Positions 8,861 through 17,911 of a stretch of DNA of 33,424 nucleotides are shown here, one piece after another. The notes under the pieces were generated by a model. The model did not search any database, was not told where the DNA came from, and saw only the letters and a program-made list of their open reading frames with translations. The translations under genes and the position numbers were made by a program. Numbering within the stretch: the stretch's first letter is position 1; each line of letters begins with the position of its first letter. The DNA comes from Verrucomicrobiota bacterium (GTDB lineage Bacteria; Verrucomicrobiota; Verrucomicrobiia; Opitutales; JAKPNF01): assembly GCA_029548565.1 (NCBI GenBank), contig JAKPNF010000139.1, positions 1-33,424 on the forward strand, in the 5' to 3' direction.

Positions 8861-11152
8861 ATGTCTGCGCCTCTGCCTCCCAATCCCGCGAAGGAACTCA
8901 ATGTGGCCATCACGCCCGAGTTGATAAAATCCCACGGCTTCCAGCCCGACGAGTATGATCTAATAAAAGACATTCTCGGCCGCGAGCCGACGATGACGGA
9001 ACTGGGCGTTTTCTCCGTCATGTGGAGCGAGCACTGCTCTTATAAAAATTCCCGCCTGCTGCTGCGGGGCTTTCCGATGGAGAAAAAGGATCCCAACGCG
9101 CTGGGCAAAGTGCTGGTGCGCGCGGGCGAGGAAAACGCGGGGGTCATCGACATCGGCGACAACTGGGCGATCTGTTTTAAAATCGAGTCGCACAACCACC
9201 CCAGCGCGGTCGAGCCGTTTGAAGGCGCGGCCACGGGCGTGGGCGGCATCATCCGCGATATTTTCACGATGGGCGCGCGCCCCGCGCTGCTGACCAACTC
9301 GCTGCGCTTTGGCGATATTAGGACATCCGCGCAGTCGCGGCGGCTCTTGCGCGGGGTCGTGGCGGGGATTTCACATTACGGAAATTGCATCGGCATACCG
9401 AACGTCGGCGGCGACATTTATTTTGACAAAAGCTACGAGGGCAACCCGTTGGTCAACGCGCTATGCCTGGGCACGCTGCGCCACGACCAGATCAAGCGCG
9501 GTGCCGCCACTGGCATCGGCAATCCTGTTTATTACGTCGGCGCAGCCACCGGGCGCGACGGTTTGGGCGGAGCGGCGTTTGCCTCCAAAGAACTTTCTGA
9601 AACCAGCTCCGAAGACCGCCCTGCCGTGCAAAAGGGCGACCCCTTCATGGAAAAACTGCTGCTGGAAGCCTGTCTGGAACTCATGGAAGTGCCGGGCTTG
9701 GTCGTCGGCATTCAGGACATGGGCGCGGCGGGTCTGACTTGCTCCACCGCCGAAACGGCCTCGCGCGGCAGCTCGGGCATTCAGATTGAACTGGATCTCG
9801 TTCCCCAGCGCGAAACGGGCATGAATTCCTACGAGATAATGCTCTCCGAGAGCCAGGAGCGCATGCTTGTAATCGTCACCAAAGGCCGCGAGAAAGAGAT
9901 CGAGGATATTTTCGCCAAGTGGGACTTGCACGCGGTGCAGATCGGCGAGGTGGTCGAGGGCGACGAAATGATCGTCACGCACCACGGTGTGCCGGTCGTC
10001 AAAATTCCCGCCAAGCGTTTGGCGGACGACGCGCCCCTATGCATGCAGGAAGCCAAAGAACCCGCGACCATCGCGCAGATGCGCGACTGGAAGCCGGAGT
10101 CTTTGCAGCCCGCCGACGAGGCGCTCTTGCAAAAGGCGCTGCCCGCTTTGCTCAACCACCCAACCATCGCGCAAAAGCGCTGGATCTGGCAACAGTACGA
10201 CCACATGGTCATCGCGGGCACCGTGCTTTCGCCCGGGTCCGACGCCGGGGTCGCACGCCTGCGTTTGGGCGACAAGGAAAAGTACGTGGCCATCGCCAAC
10301 GACTGCAACAATTCCTACTGCAAGGCCGACCCCTACAAAGGCGCGGCGATCGCCGTCATCGAGTGCCTGCAAAACCTCGCCTGCTCCGGCGCGCGCGCGC
10401 TGGGGTTGACGGACAACCTCAACTTCGGCAACCCGTACAAACCCGAGTCGTTCTATTATTTAAAGGAGGCGATCAAGGGATTGGCCGAGGCGTGCACTTT
10501 TTACGACATCCCCGTCACCGGCGGCAACGTGAGTTTGTACAACGAAAGCCCCGAGCTGGCGATCGACCCGACGCCCACCGTCTCCATCGCGGGGCTGATC
10601 GAAAAACCCGAGCACGTCACAACGCAGTGGGCCGGACGCGGGCAATCGCTCGTGCTCTTGGGCGACTGGCCGAACGAGCTTGGCCAAAGCATGTATTTGC
10701 AGGAATTGCACGATCTCAAAACAGGAGCCGTGCCCGCGTTTGAATTCGGGAAAATCCAAAAACTGATCGACCTCACGCTGGAATTAATCACGCAGGGCAA
10801 AGTCAAAGCCGCGCACGACATTTCCGAGGGTGGTTTGCTGTCGAGCGTCGCCGAGATGCTTTTTGGGCACAACGAGACGATCGGTGCCACGCTCGACCTT
10901 TCACAAGCGCCCGCTTCCATCCGCAAAGACGCCCTGCTCTACGGCGAAGGCCCCGGCCGCATCATTGTGGCCACGACCGACGCCGACGCCGTGCTGTCTG
11001 CCGCAAGGGCTAAGGGCGTGCCCGCCGCGAAAATCGGCGAGACGAGCGCGCAAGGCAGCGAACTAAAAATCTCCGGCACCGCCCTTTCGTGGGACGCCGC
11101 CGCACTGCGCAAGGGTTGGGAGGACGCCATCCCCTCGCTCATGAATGCCTAA
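8861..11152 (+). CDS. purL: Phosphoribosylformylglycinamidine synthase subunit PurL
   Basis: SVMWSEHCSYKNSR, IESHNHPSAVEPFEGAATGVGGIIRDIFTMGARP, VQDMGAAGL-type, AHDISEGGL. Start set at MSAPLPPN (8861). Confidence 0.97.
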   Translation: MSAPLPPNPAKELNVAITPELIKSHGFQPDEYDLIKDILGREPTMTELGVFSVMWSEHCSYKNSRLLLRGFPMEKKDPNALGKVLVRAGEENAGVIDIGDNWAICFKIESHNHPSAVEPFEGAATGVGGIIRDIFTMGARPALLTNSLRFGDIRTSAQSRRLLRGVVAGISHYGNCIGIPNVGGDIYFDKSYEGNPLVNALCLGTLRHDQIKRGAATGIGNPVYYVGAATGRDGLGGAAFASKELSETSSEDRPAVQKGDPFMEKLLLEACLELMEVPGLVVGIQDMGAAGLTCSTAETASRGSSGIQIELDLVPQRETGMNSYEIMLSESQERMLVIVTKGREKEIEDIFAKWDLHAVQIGEVVEGDEMIVTHHGVPVVKIPAKRLADDAPLCMQEAKEPATIAQMRDWKPESLQPADEALLQKALPALLNHPTIAQKRWIWQQYDHMVIAGTVLSPGSDAGVARLRLGDKEKYVAIANDCNNSYCKADPYKGAAIAVIECLQNLACSGARALGLTDNLNFGNPYKPESFYYLKEAIKGLAEACTFYDIPVTGGNVSLYNESPELAIDPTPTVSIAGLIEKPEHVTTQWAGRGQSLVLLGDWPNELGQSMYLQELHDLKTGAVPAFEFGKIQKLIDLTLELITQGKVKAAHDISEGGLLSSVAEMLFGHNETIGATLDLSQAPASIRKDALLYGEGPGRIIVATTDADAVLSAARAKGVPAAKIGETSAQGSELKISGTALSWDAAALRKGWEDAIPSLMNA

Positions 11153-11193
11153 GAAAATCCTTTAACCAACAAACAAAAAATCTTATTAAAAAA

Positions 11194-11436
11194 ATGAACA
11201 TCCGCGTATTTGTAAACTACAAGAAAAACGTGCTCGACCCGCAGGGCGAGGCGGTCGGCCGCGCCATGCAGAGCCTGAACTTCCCCGCCCACCCCCACGT
11301 GCGCGTGGGTAAAACCATCGAGTTCACCGTCGACGGCCAGGACACCCCCGAGTTTCGCAAAACCCTCGACAAGCTCTGCAATGACCTGCTGAGCAACCCC
11401 GTCATCGAGGACTACCGCTACGAGATCTCGCAATAG
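11194..11436 (+). CDS. purS: Phosphoribosylformylglycinamidine synthase subunit PurS
   Basis: 80 aa MNIRVFVNYKKNVLDPQGEAVGRAMQSLNF...VRVGKTIEFTVDG...NPVIEDYRYEI; located directly after purL. Confidence 0.93.
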   Translation: MNIRVFVNYKKNVLDPQGEAVGRAMQSLNFPAHPHVRVGKTIEFTVDGQDTPEFRKTLDKLCNDLLSNPVIEDYRYEISQ

Positions 11437-11460
11437 CGCCCGTTCTAGCTCTTGAAAACA

Positions 11461-11497
11461 AAAAAGCCGCCCTCGAATTTCCGGGGCGGCCTTTTTG
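11461..11497. terminator. Bidirectional rho-independent terminator between purS and the UAP1-like gene
   Basis: aaaaa-GCCGCCC-loop-GGGCGGC-cttttt; A-tract and T-tract on opposite sides. Confidence 0.85.
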
Positions 11498-11506
11498 TGC
11501 TTTGAA

Positions 11507-12934
11507 TTACTTGCCCAAATACAGCGGCTTTGAAAAATCCAGATGCTGGAGCATGTCTTTCTTTTCCAGAAGCGCCTCGGCGCTGTCGGCGAACAGGGGG
11601 GAGATTTCTATCGGGTGCAGCGGCACTCCCTCTTTGTCCACGGGCACGTCGCAGCCGGCGGCGATGAGCCAGCGGGCGGCTTGGCGTTGCTGGTCGCGCA
11701 GGGAGCTTTGCGGGCTGTCCACGCCCTGCGCGTTTTTGATCGGGGAAAATTCTTCTTCCCGCACGGTTTCGATGACGATGGGGTTTTTCGCCTCGCCGAT
11801 CGCGTCGAAGACGAACATTTCAAATTTGACGGCATTGGGTTCCTTGGGGAAGACAAGCTCGCCGTCTTTGCCCACAAATTCCGCCTTCTTCTTGGCAAAG
11901 TGAAACGGCAAGGTCTGCGCGCCCGCGCCGCCGAGGCTTTCTATCAGCTCGCGGTTGATGATGTGGATGGCGATGGAACCGGCGGCGAATTCCAATTTGC
12001 CGTCGGCCCCGCGTTTTTGCGCCAGTTCATCGGACAGATCGGAGTATTCGATCACGCTCATCTTCCCGTTTTGCATGCAAAACGCGCCGACTTTTTCCAG
12101 CGGGTCAGTCTTCACAAGCGCCTTGGAGCTGAACTGCGAATTGCCCAGCAAATGCCAGCCGACAAAGGCGGGATCCACACAATGGATCAGCGGGTTGTCC
12201 ACCTGAAAATAGCTCAGCAGATCGACGCCCATCTCCTTCATCTTGTCGATCGCCCCGCTGCGTACCATCGCGCGCAGGGAACCGCCGTGCCCGTCGGGCG
12301 ACAGCGCGATGCGGTCGGGGCTTTCCAACAAAATTTTTCCGTTGAAATCAACGACGGGCATCAGCCCCTGCGAGAAAAAATGCACATTCAACTCGCCCAG
12401 TCCGAAAAATTTGTGCTCGCGGAAAAACGCGAGGGTCTGGTCGTGATTGTGGCGGCTGGTCATGATGAACCAGGGAATCGCCGCCCCGTAGCGCATGCGC
12501 GCGGCGCGGATTTTTTCGGCAAAGATTTCGAACAGCGACTTTTTGCGCAGCACCGTGCAGGGGAACGCCCCCTTCGGGCCGTCGTAGCCCAGCCGCGTGC
12601 CCTGCCCGCCCGCCACGGTAAAGCACGCCACGCGCCCCTGCGAAATCGCCTCCTTGCCCACGCGCTCGGCCTGCGCCCAGCGTTTGGGGTCGCCGCCGTT
12701 TTGCGACACCGGCTCAAACGGCGCGGGCATGAGCGCATTCATGTCGCCGACGGCCGCCTGCGATCCCTTGGAATATTGCGCCCACAGGCGCCCGAGTTCC
12801 TTCAAGTCCACGGCGGCGGCGTCCTCTATCAGACCGTCGCGCTGCGTGGGCGTGAGTTTTTTCCAAAAGGCGAAAACCTGTTCTTGTCCGGCGGCTTCGT
12901 AGGCCGTTTGCAATTGTTGAAAGCGTTCGCGCAT
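11507..12934 (-). CDS. UDPGP-family (eukaryotic UAP1-like) UDP-N-acetylhexosamine/UDP-sugar pyrophosphorylase
   Basis: VAGGQGTRLGYDGPKGAFP, KSLFEIFAEKI, FFSQGLMPVVDFNGKILLES, SPDGHGGSL, YFQVDNPLIHCVDPAFVGWH are UAP1-type motifs. Confidence 0.88.
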   Translation of the reverse strand: MRERFQQLQTAYEAAGQEQVFAFWKKLTPTQRDGLIEDAAAVDLKELGRLWAQYSKGSQAAVGDMNALMPAPFEPVSQNGGDPKRWAQAERVGKEAISQGRVACFTVAGGQGTRLGYDGPKGAFPCTVLRKKSLFEIFAEKIRAARMRYGAAIPWFIMTSRHNHDQTLAFFREHKFFGLGELNVHFFSQGLMPVVDFNGKILLESPDRIALSPDGHGGSLRAMVRSGAIDKMKEMGVDLLSYFQVDNPLIHCVDPAFVGWHLLGNSQFSSKALVKTDPLEKVGAFCMQNGKMSVIEYSDLSDELAQKRGADGKLEFAAGSIAIHIINRELIESLGGAGAQTLPFHFAKKKAEFVGKDGELVFPKEPNAVKFEMFVFDAIGEAKNPIVIETVREEEFSPIKNAQGVDSPQSSLRDQQRQAARWLIAAGCDVPVDKEGVPLHPIEISPLFADSAEALLEKKDMLQHLDFSKPLYLGK

Positions 12935-12939
12935 GATGT

Positions 12940-13209
12940 TTAGCCCAATTGTTCGCGCGCCTGGTCGATGCCGCCCAAATTTTGCGCGTTTTCATAGCCC
13001 ATATGCCGCGCCTTTTCCAGCGCCCTGCCCGCGCGCATGCCGCCCTGGCAATAAAAGGCTACCGGCGTTTTTTTGTCGCTGACAAAACGGGGGAGCTGTT
13101 CTTCCAGCTCTTTGAGCGGAATATTGTGCGCCCCGTCCAGGTGGTCGCGGGCAAATTCATCGCTGTCGCGCACGTCGACCAGCACAATGTTTTCAGAGGG
13201 ATGGCTCAT
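12940..13209 (-). CDS. Rhodanese-like domain protein
   Basis: 89 aa; VDVRDSDEFARDHLDGAHNIPL and active-site loop YCQGGMRAGRA. Confidence 0.88.
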   Translation of the reverse strand: MSHPSENIVLVDVRDSDEFARDHLDGAHNIPLKELEEQLPRFVSDKKTPVAFYCQGGMRAGRALEKARHMGYENAQNLGGIDQAREQLG

Positions 13210-13241
13210 TTTTTAAACGCGTCATTCCCATCATTGCGCAC

Positions 13242-13976
13242 TTAGCGCATCAGGTCAAAAGAAATTCCCTTGCCCTTGTCCTGCGCCTCGTTGCGCTGCG
13301 AAAGCGCGGGGCTTTCCGTGATTTTTCGCCGGTTGCTGCCCGCGATCGCCACGGCCGCCTTGCGCGCCTGGGCGAAATAAAACCACGCGAAAATCAAACA
13401 CGCCACGCTGGCCAAAATTCCCGCGCCCGAAAGAATGGCGATGCGCGAAAGCACACCGGCGGCGCTGAGCACCATCACGGGAAAAGTAGCGCACATGCCA
13501 ATGGCGACATCCGTGTTTATCTTGTAGCGTGAAAGCGCGCGCGCCTGCAGGATGCGGTTGGCGTCTTTGGCAAAGCCCACAAACGCGACAAACGCCCACA
13601 GCAGGTGGATCGCCGGGATCAGTAGCACAACGCTCGCGCGCAGCGGGTCGAGCCGCGCGCGGTGCGGGGGCAGCGCCACCCAAAGCTGGTAGGTTATCAC
13701 CGCCAAAATCAGCGGCATGAGCACCAGCAGCACCACGCAGGCCGTCTGCAACGCCATAAAACTGGTGCTGCTGTTGAGCATGTCGAGCACGGTGGGCGGG
13801 GGCAGCGCGTCGATCTGCACGCGCGAGTAATTCAGAAAAAACGGCGCCAGATCCATGTGGAATTGCCGGCGCAGAAAAAAGCCCGCCAGAATGGCCAGCG
13901 GCATCAAAAACCAAAACAACCCGTAGGCCACGGTGAGCACCGTTAGGCGCGCGCTTCGATGATGTGAGCCTGCCAT
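13242..13976 (-). CDS. Polytopic membrane protein, unknown function
   Basis: Several hydrophobic TM segments (VLTVAYGLFWFLMPLAILAGFFL, ACVVLLVLMPLILAVITYQLWV). Start set at MAGSHHRSARL (13974-13976). Confidence 0.65.
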   Translation of the reverse strand: MAGSHHRSARLTVLTVAYGLFWFLMPLAILAGFFLRRQFHMDLAPFFLNYSRVQIDALPPPTVLDMLNSSTSFMALQTACVVLLVLMPLILAVITYQLWVALPPHRARLDPLRASVVLLIPAIHLLWAFVAFVGFAKDANRILQARALSRYKINTDVAIGMCATFPVMVLSAAGVLSRIAILSGAGILASVACLIFAWFYFAQARKAAVAIAGSNRRKITESPALSQRNEAQDKGKGISFDLMR

Positions 13977-14047
13977 AAAGAATTCGTTTACCCATACAAT
14001 AAATGGCAGCCCGCCGGCCTTCAAGCCCTTATGCGAAAAGCGAATGC

Positions 14048-14079
14048 AAAAAAACGCGCCGCGCGCCTAGAGGCGGCGC
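14048..14079 (-). terminator. Rho-independent terminator overlapping the stop codon of the SpoIIE-type phosphatase gene
   Basis: On the minus strand GCGCCGC-CTCTAGGCGC-GCGGCGC followed by GTTTTTTTG; stem spans stop codon TAG at 14067-14069. Confidence 0.6.
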
Positions 14080-15614
14080 AGCACCATCAGCGTGATGTCG
14101 TCGGACTGCTCGGCGCCGTCGGCGAAGGCGTCCACGTCGGTAAAAATGCCCTGCACCATCTGCTTTGTCGGCGCATCCGCGGCGAAAGCGCACGCGGTTT
14201 TTTCCAAGCGCTGCTCGCCGTAAAGGTTGTTTTGCGTGTCGGCGGCCTCGGTCACCCCGTCGGTGTACAGCACGAGCGTTTGCCCCGCTTGCAGGCGCGT
14301 GTGCTGCAACTCAAAGCGCGCGTTTTCATTTATTCCCAAGGGGGTGTCCACCTTCATTTGCAGGTAGCGGCAAGACCCGGCGGCCTCGCGCAGCAGCGGC
14401 GGGTTGTGCCCGGCGTTGACGAAGCGGATCTCGCCGCTTTGCAAATCCAGCGTGCCGACAAACAGCGTCACAAACATGCAGGCATCGTTGCCCAGGCACA
14501 GCACCTCGTTGACTTGCCCGGCCGCCTTGTCGGCGCCGACGGCCGTCAGCGCCGCGGAACGCAGCAGGGTCATCACCCGCGCCATGAACAACGCCGCCGC
14601 CATCCCCTTGCCGGAAACATCGCCCACGGCGAAACACAGACGGTTTTCGTCCAAATAAAAATAATCGTACAGATCCCCGCCCGCCTGTTTGGCCGGCCGC
14701 ATTTGCGCCGCCAAACTCACCCGCGTGTTGTCCGGCAGCGGCTGCGGCAAAAAACTCGTCTGTATCTGCCCGGCCATTTTTAACTCGCCCTCCACGCGCT
14801 CGCGGGCGGCCACCTCGCGCTCGAAATTTTTAAGGTATTCGTCCAGGCGCAGGAGCATTTTTTGAAAGTTGCCGGCCAGCAGCGCCGTCTCGTCGCGCGT
14901 GTGAGCGGATTTTGGCATTAGTGCCTTTGGCACCTGTGTTCCCGATTGGAAATTTTCCAGCGCGGTCTGGCGCACAAAACCCGCCAGCTCGCGCACGGGC
15001 GTCGATATAAAATGGCTCAAAATGATCGCGGCTAGCCCCGCGAAGAAAAGCCCCGCCAGCGACAAAATGGCGAACTTGATCGCCCCGGCCCGGAATTCCT
15101 CGCGGATATATTCCACCGCGATGTCCGCGCCGACCAGGTACATCGTCCCGCCCTGCGACACATACGGCAGCACGGCCGAGCGCACGCGGGTGCCAAAATC
15201 CTCGTCTATCCCCTCGTCGATAACCGGCTCGCCCAGCTCGTAGGCGCGCAGCACGTCGGAGGAAGGGTTTTCGTAGCGGCCAAGCAAGGGCGCGTCGTCG
15301 TCCAGCGAGAAGCGCAACGCTCCCTCGTGCATGACAAGCGCGTACAAAAAAGTGATGCCCACGCGCTGCTGGTAATCCGCCAGGCGTTTTTGCAACTGCG
15401 CGTATTCCTGCTGCGAGACTTCCCCGCGCTTGAGCCGGTCGTGATAATCGGAGGGCATCATGAGGTTGACGGCCTGCGCCGCCGCCTCCAAATGCGCGTC
15501 CACCCCCCGGCGCACCAGCCGCACGCTCGAATAAAAACTCACGCCCGAATACACCAGCGCGCACAGCAGGCAAGCCGCGAAAATCGCCAAAAATAATTTC
15601 AGCCGGATGGACAT
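14067..15614 (-). CDS. Membrane sensor PP2C/SpoIIE-type serine phosphatase with HAMP region
   Basis: N-terminal TM, extracytoplasmic region, second TM, HAMP-like STPVRELAGFVRQ, then GGDLYDYFYLDENRLCFAVGDVSGKGMAAALFMA and LVLYTDGVTEA, typical of RsbU/SpoIIE phosphatases. Confidence 0.9.
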   Translation of the reverse strand: MSIRLKLFLAIFAACLLCALVYSGVSFYSSVRLVRRGVDAHLEAAAQAVNLMMPSDYHDRLKRGEVSQQEYAQLQKRLADYQQRVGITFLYALVMHEGALRFSLDDDAPLLGRYENPSSDVLRAYELGEPVIDEGIDEDFGTRVRSAVLPYVSQGGTMYLVGADIAVEYIREEFRAGAIKFAILSLAGLFFAGLAAIILSHFISTPVRELAGFVRQTALENFQSGTQVPKALMPKSAHTRDETALLAGNFQKMLLRLDEYLKNFEREVAARERVEGELKMAGQIQTSFLPQPLPDNTRVSLAAQMRPAKQAGGDLYDYFYLDENRLCFAVGDVSGKGMAAALFMARVMTLLRSAALTAVGADKAAGQVNEVLCLGNDACMFVTLFVGTLDLQSGEIRFVNAGHNPPLLREAAGSCRYLQMKVDTPLGINENARFELQHTRLQAGQTLVLYTDGVTEAADTQNNLYGEQRLEKTACAFAADAPTKQMVQGIFTDVDAFADGAEQSDDITLMVLRRL

Positions 15615-15665
15615 GGGTGTCTATTCAGTAAATAGAATCCCTAGGCGCTTGGCAAAAGTTTTGCG

Positions 15666-16631
15666 CTAGGCAAAATCGGAAGTCGTTTTCTTTGGGCATA
15701 GCAATCGCCTCAGGCATACTCCGTAAAATATCAGCAAGGCCAGATGCGCAAGGTAGGTGAACACGATCGTGCTCAAAGGTAAAATTTCCACTGGCGTCAA
15801 AAGATTGGGATATACTTCGCGCGCGAGAAAAATAACCGCCCAGCCCCAGTAGATCCATTGCATCCATGCGGGCACACCCCAGCGCAGCGCACGGTACAAT
15901 ACAATGGCATAAACCAGAAACAACGCCATAGGCCAGTTCGTCAGGTAGGCAAGCAACAAGTAATGGATATTTTCAAAAAAGAACGCGAGGATTTGGCCGA
16001 ATGGATAACTTTTTATAAAGCATGAATACAGTAATGCCGAGAGCAGTTGTCCTATCAGATAAATCAACAAACCCAGCACGAAGACAAAAAGTGCATGACA
16101 GCCAAAAATTTTCCAACGCCATTGTGGCGACTGCTCGGGAATTTTCTCGGGCTTTCTCAACCAATAAAAGGGAATCGCGCAAATGAAAATTCCGTAAAAG
16201 AAATAATTCAGCAAAAAGCCGATTATCATTTCGGAAGAAATCTTTTGTTCCGGCACCGTGATGTTATTTTGCAAAATGACAGACAGTGCGGCCAAAAGCA
16301 CCCCTGTCACAAAAAGCACAAGAAACGTCTGCCAACCGCGCCTTTTCATGAAAATCTGCGCGCTGGCCAGAAACACCAGCGGTACGAGCGCCAGAAAAAA
16401 GAAATGCGCAGGGTTGTAGGAAAGTTCCGCACAAACAGATCGCCAAGTGAGTGATTCCGCCTGCTGGATAAGCGCGGGAGGGTAAAAAAAGTACCACGGT
16501 GCCACGATATAAAGCCCATATGAAAGCAGCAATAACCCCAACGCGCGTAGCCCTGTGCCCTTCGTTATTTGCATGACTAAAAAATGCAGCAAAAACAGGG
16601 CGTTGTACAGTGAATTTGAAAACACTCGCAA
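15666..16631 (-). CDS. Polytopic membrane protein, unknown function
   Basis: 321 aa, about 8 hydrophobic segments; the true start may be MQITKGTGLR (16574). Confidence 0.6.
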   Translation of the reverse strand: MRVFSNSLYNALFLLHFLVMQITKGTGLRALGLLLLSYGLYIVAPWYFFYPPALIQQAESLTWRSVCAELSYNPAHFFFLALVPLVFLASAQIFMKRRGWQTFLVLFVTGVLLAALSVILQNNITVPEQKISSEMIIGFLLNYFFYGIFICAIPFYWLRKPEKIPEQSPQWRWKIFGCHALFVFVLGLLIYLIGQLLSALLYSCFIKSYPFGQILAFFFENIHYLLLAYLTNWPMALFLVYAIVLYRALRWGVPAWMQWIYWGWAVIFLAREVYPNLLTPVEILPLSTIVFTYLAHLALLIFYGVCLRRLLCPKKTTSDFA

Positions 16632-16663
16632 AAAATGGAAATTTGTTGTTATGATAAAGGCTC

Positions 16664-17776
16664 ATGAAATCTCCCTTCTTCCTTCTTTCGCTATTGGTTT
16701 TATTCTGCGTGGCGCACACCTTCGCGGCTCCCGTGGGGACGCGGCAGGAGCGCATAGGCAACTATGCCTTTAAGTCCGGCGATTTTGACGGGCCCATCTG
16801 GCGGCAATTTGTGCCCCCGCAGGACTTCCCCCAAAAGATCGACCCGAAGGTGCGCGCGGACAATCCCAATCAGGACGCCTGTATCGGCATTGATAATGTG
16901 ACCGTCACGATCAGCAAGCCCGCCCGCGCCAACAGTTGGCAGCAGCGCGGCAACAACAACCGCACTGTCATCAAGGAGGGCGCGAGTTTCCGGGTCAACG
17001 GTTTCACCGGCCAGCGCGGCAACAAAACCTTCCGCGGCACGATCTCCATGACGGGCGGCTCTCTGGAAGTCAACGACCTGTTCTTTTTATGCGGCGGCAA
17101 CATCTCTGAAGACGGCAATTGCGTCTTCGAGCACACGGGCGGCACCGTGAGCATCCTGAACCTCGCGCTGAACGTGACGAGCCCCTTTCCGTTGACAGCC
17201 TCGCCCAACGCGGTGGGCGTTTATAATTTTTCCGGCGGCACGCTCAATCTGCTAAGCGAGCAGCAAATCCCCGACCGCGTGGGCATCCGCAAAGGCCACG
17301 GCAAGGGCACCTTTCACTGGACGGGCGGCGTGCTCAACGCCAAGTTCCTGAGCGAGGGTATCACCAACAACGGCGGGCGCTTAAGCCCGGGCGGCGAAGG
17401 CGGCATTGGGGAAACCACGCTTGTCAGCGACACGCCGCAGACCTACACGCAAAGCGCCAAGGGCGTCCTGTCGTTGGACATCGGCGGGCGCAGCCGTTTT
17501 GACCGTCTGAACTGGAAGGACAAGACCAGCCGTTCCAGTGTGGTGCTGGAAAGCGGCGCGGTCATTTCCATCAAATACGCGGGCGGCTACAAGCCTTCCG
17601 GCAACGCGTCTTTCCAAATCATCAACACCAACCAGATAAAGGCCGACCGCCTCACGATCGAGGGCGACGGGGCGCGTGATTTTTCCTACGAGATCATCGA
17701 AAGCGGCCCGAAGGCGGGACTGCGTCTGGTTCTTACCCCGGGCAAAGGCGGCAAGCGCCTGGAAGAAGCGCCCTAA
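16664..17776 (+). CDS. Secreted autotransporter-passenger-like beta-helix protein
   Basis: Signal peptide MKSPFFLLSLLVLFCVAHTFAAP; repeated beta patterns (VYNFSGGTLNLLS, TFHWTGGVLNA, NNGGRLSPGGEGGIGETTLVSDTPQTYTQSAKGVLSLDIGGRSRFDRLNW) as in autotransporter-associated repeats. Confidence 0.7.
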   Translation: MKSPFFLLSLLVLFCVAHTFAAPVGTRQERIGNYAFKSGDFDGPIWRQFVPPQDFPQKIDPKVRADNPNQDACIGIDNVTVTISKPARANSWQQRGNNNRTVIKEGASFRVNGFTGQRGNKTFRGTISMTGGSLEVNDLFFLCGGNISEDGNCVFEHTGGTVSILNLALNVTSPFPLTASPNAVGVYNFSGGTLNLLSEQQIPDRVGIRKGHGKGTFHWTGGVLNAKFLSEGITNNGGRLSPGGEGGIGETTLVSDTPQTYTQSAKGVLSLDIGGRSRFDRLNWKDKTSRSSVVLESGAVISIKYAGGYKPSGNASFQIINTNQIKADRLTIEGDGARDFSYEIIESGPKAGLRLVLTPGKGGKRLEEAP

Positions 17777-17911
17777 AAAAGCGCGCGCAAGCCCCTGCCC
17801 TGCAAGGCGATTGCCCGAGAGCGCCGCCGCCGCTTCCCGTATCGGCTTGATTGTTCAATCTGCCGGGCGTAGGATGGGCGTTTTTGACCGCGCACGCGGC
17901 CGCAACTTGCA

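Noticed and set aside
11543-12943. 466-aa plus-strand ORF
   Set aside because: Antisense to the UAP1-like gene whose motifs are clear; shadow ORF.
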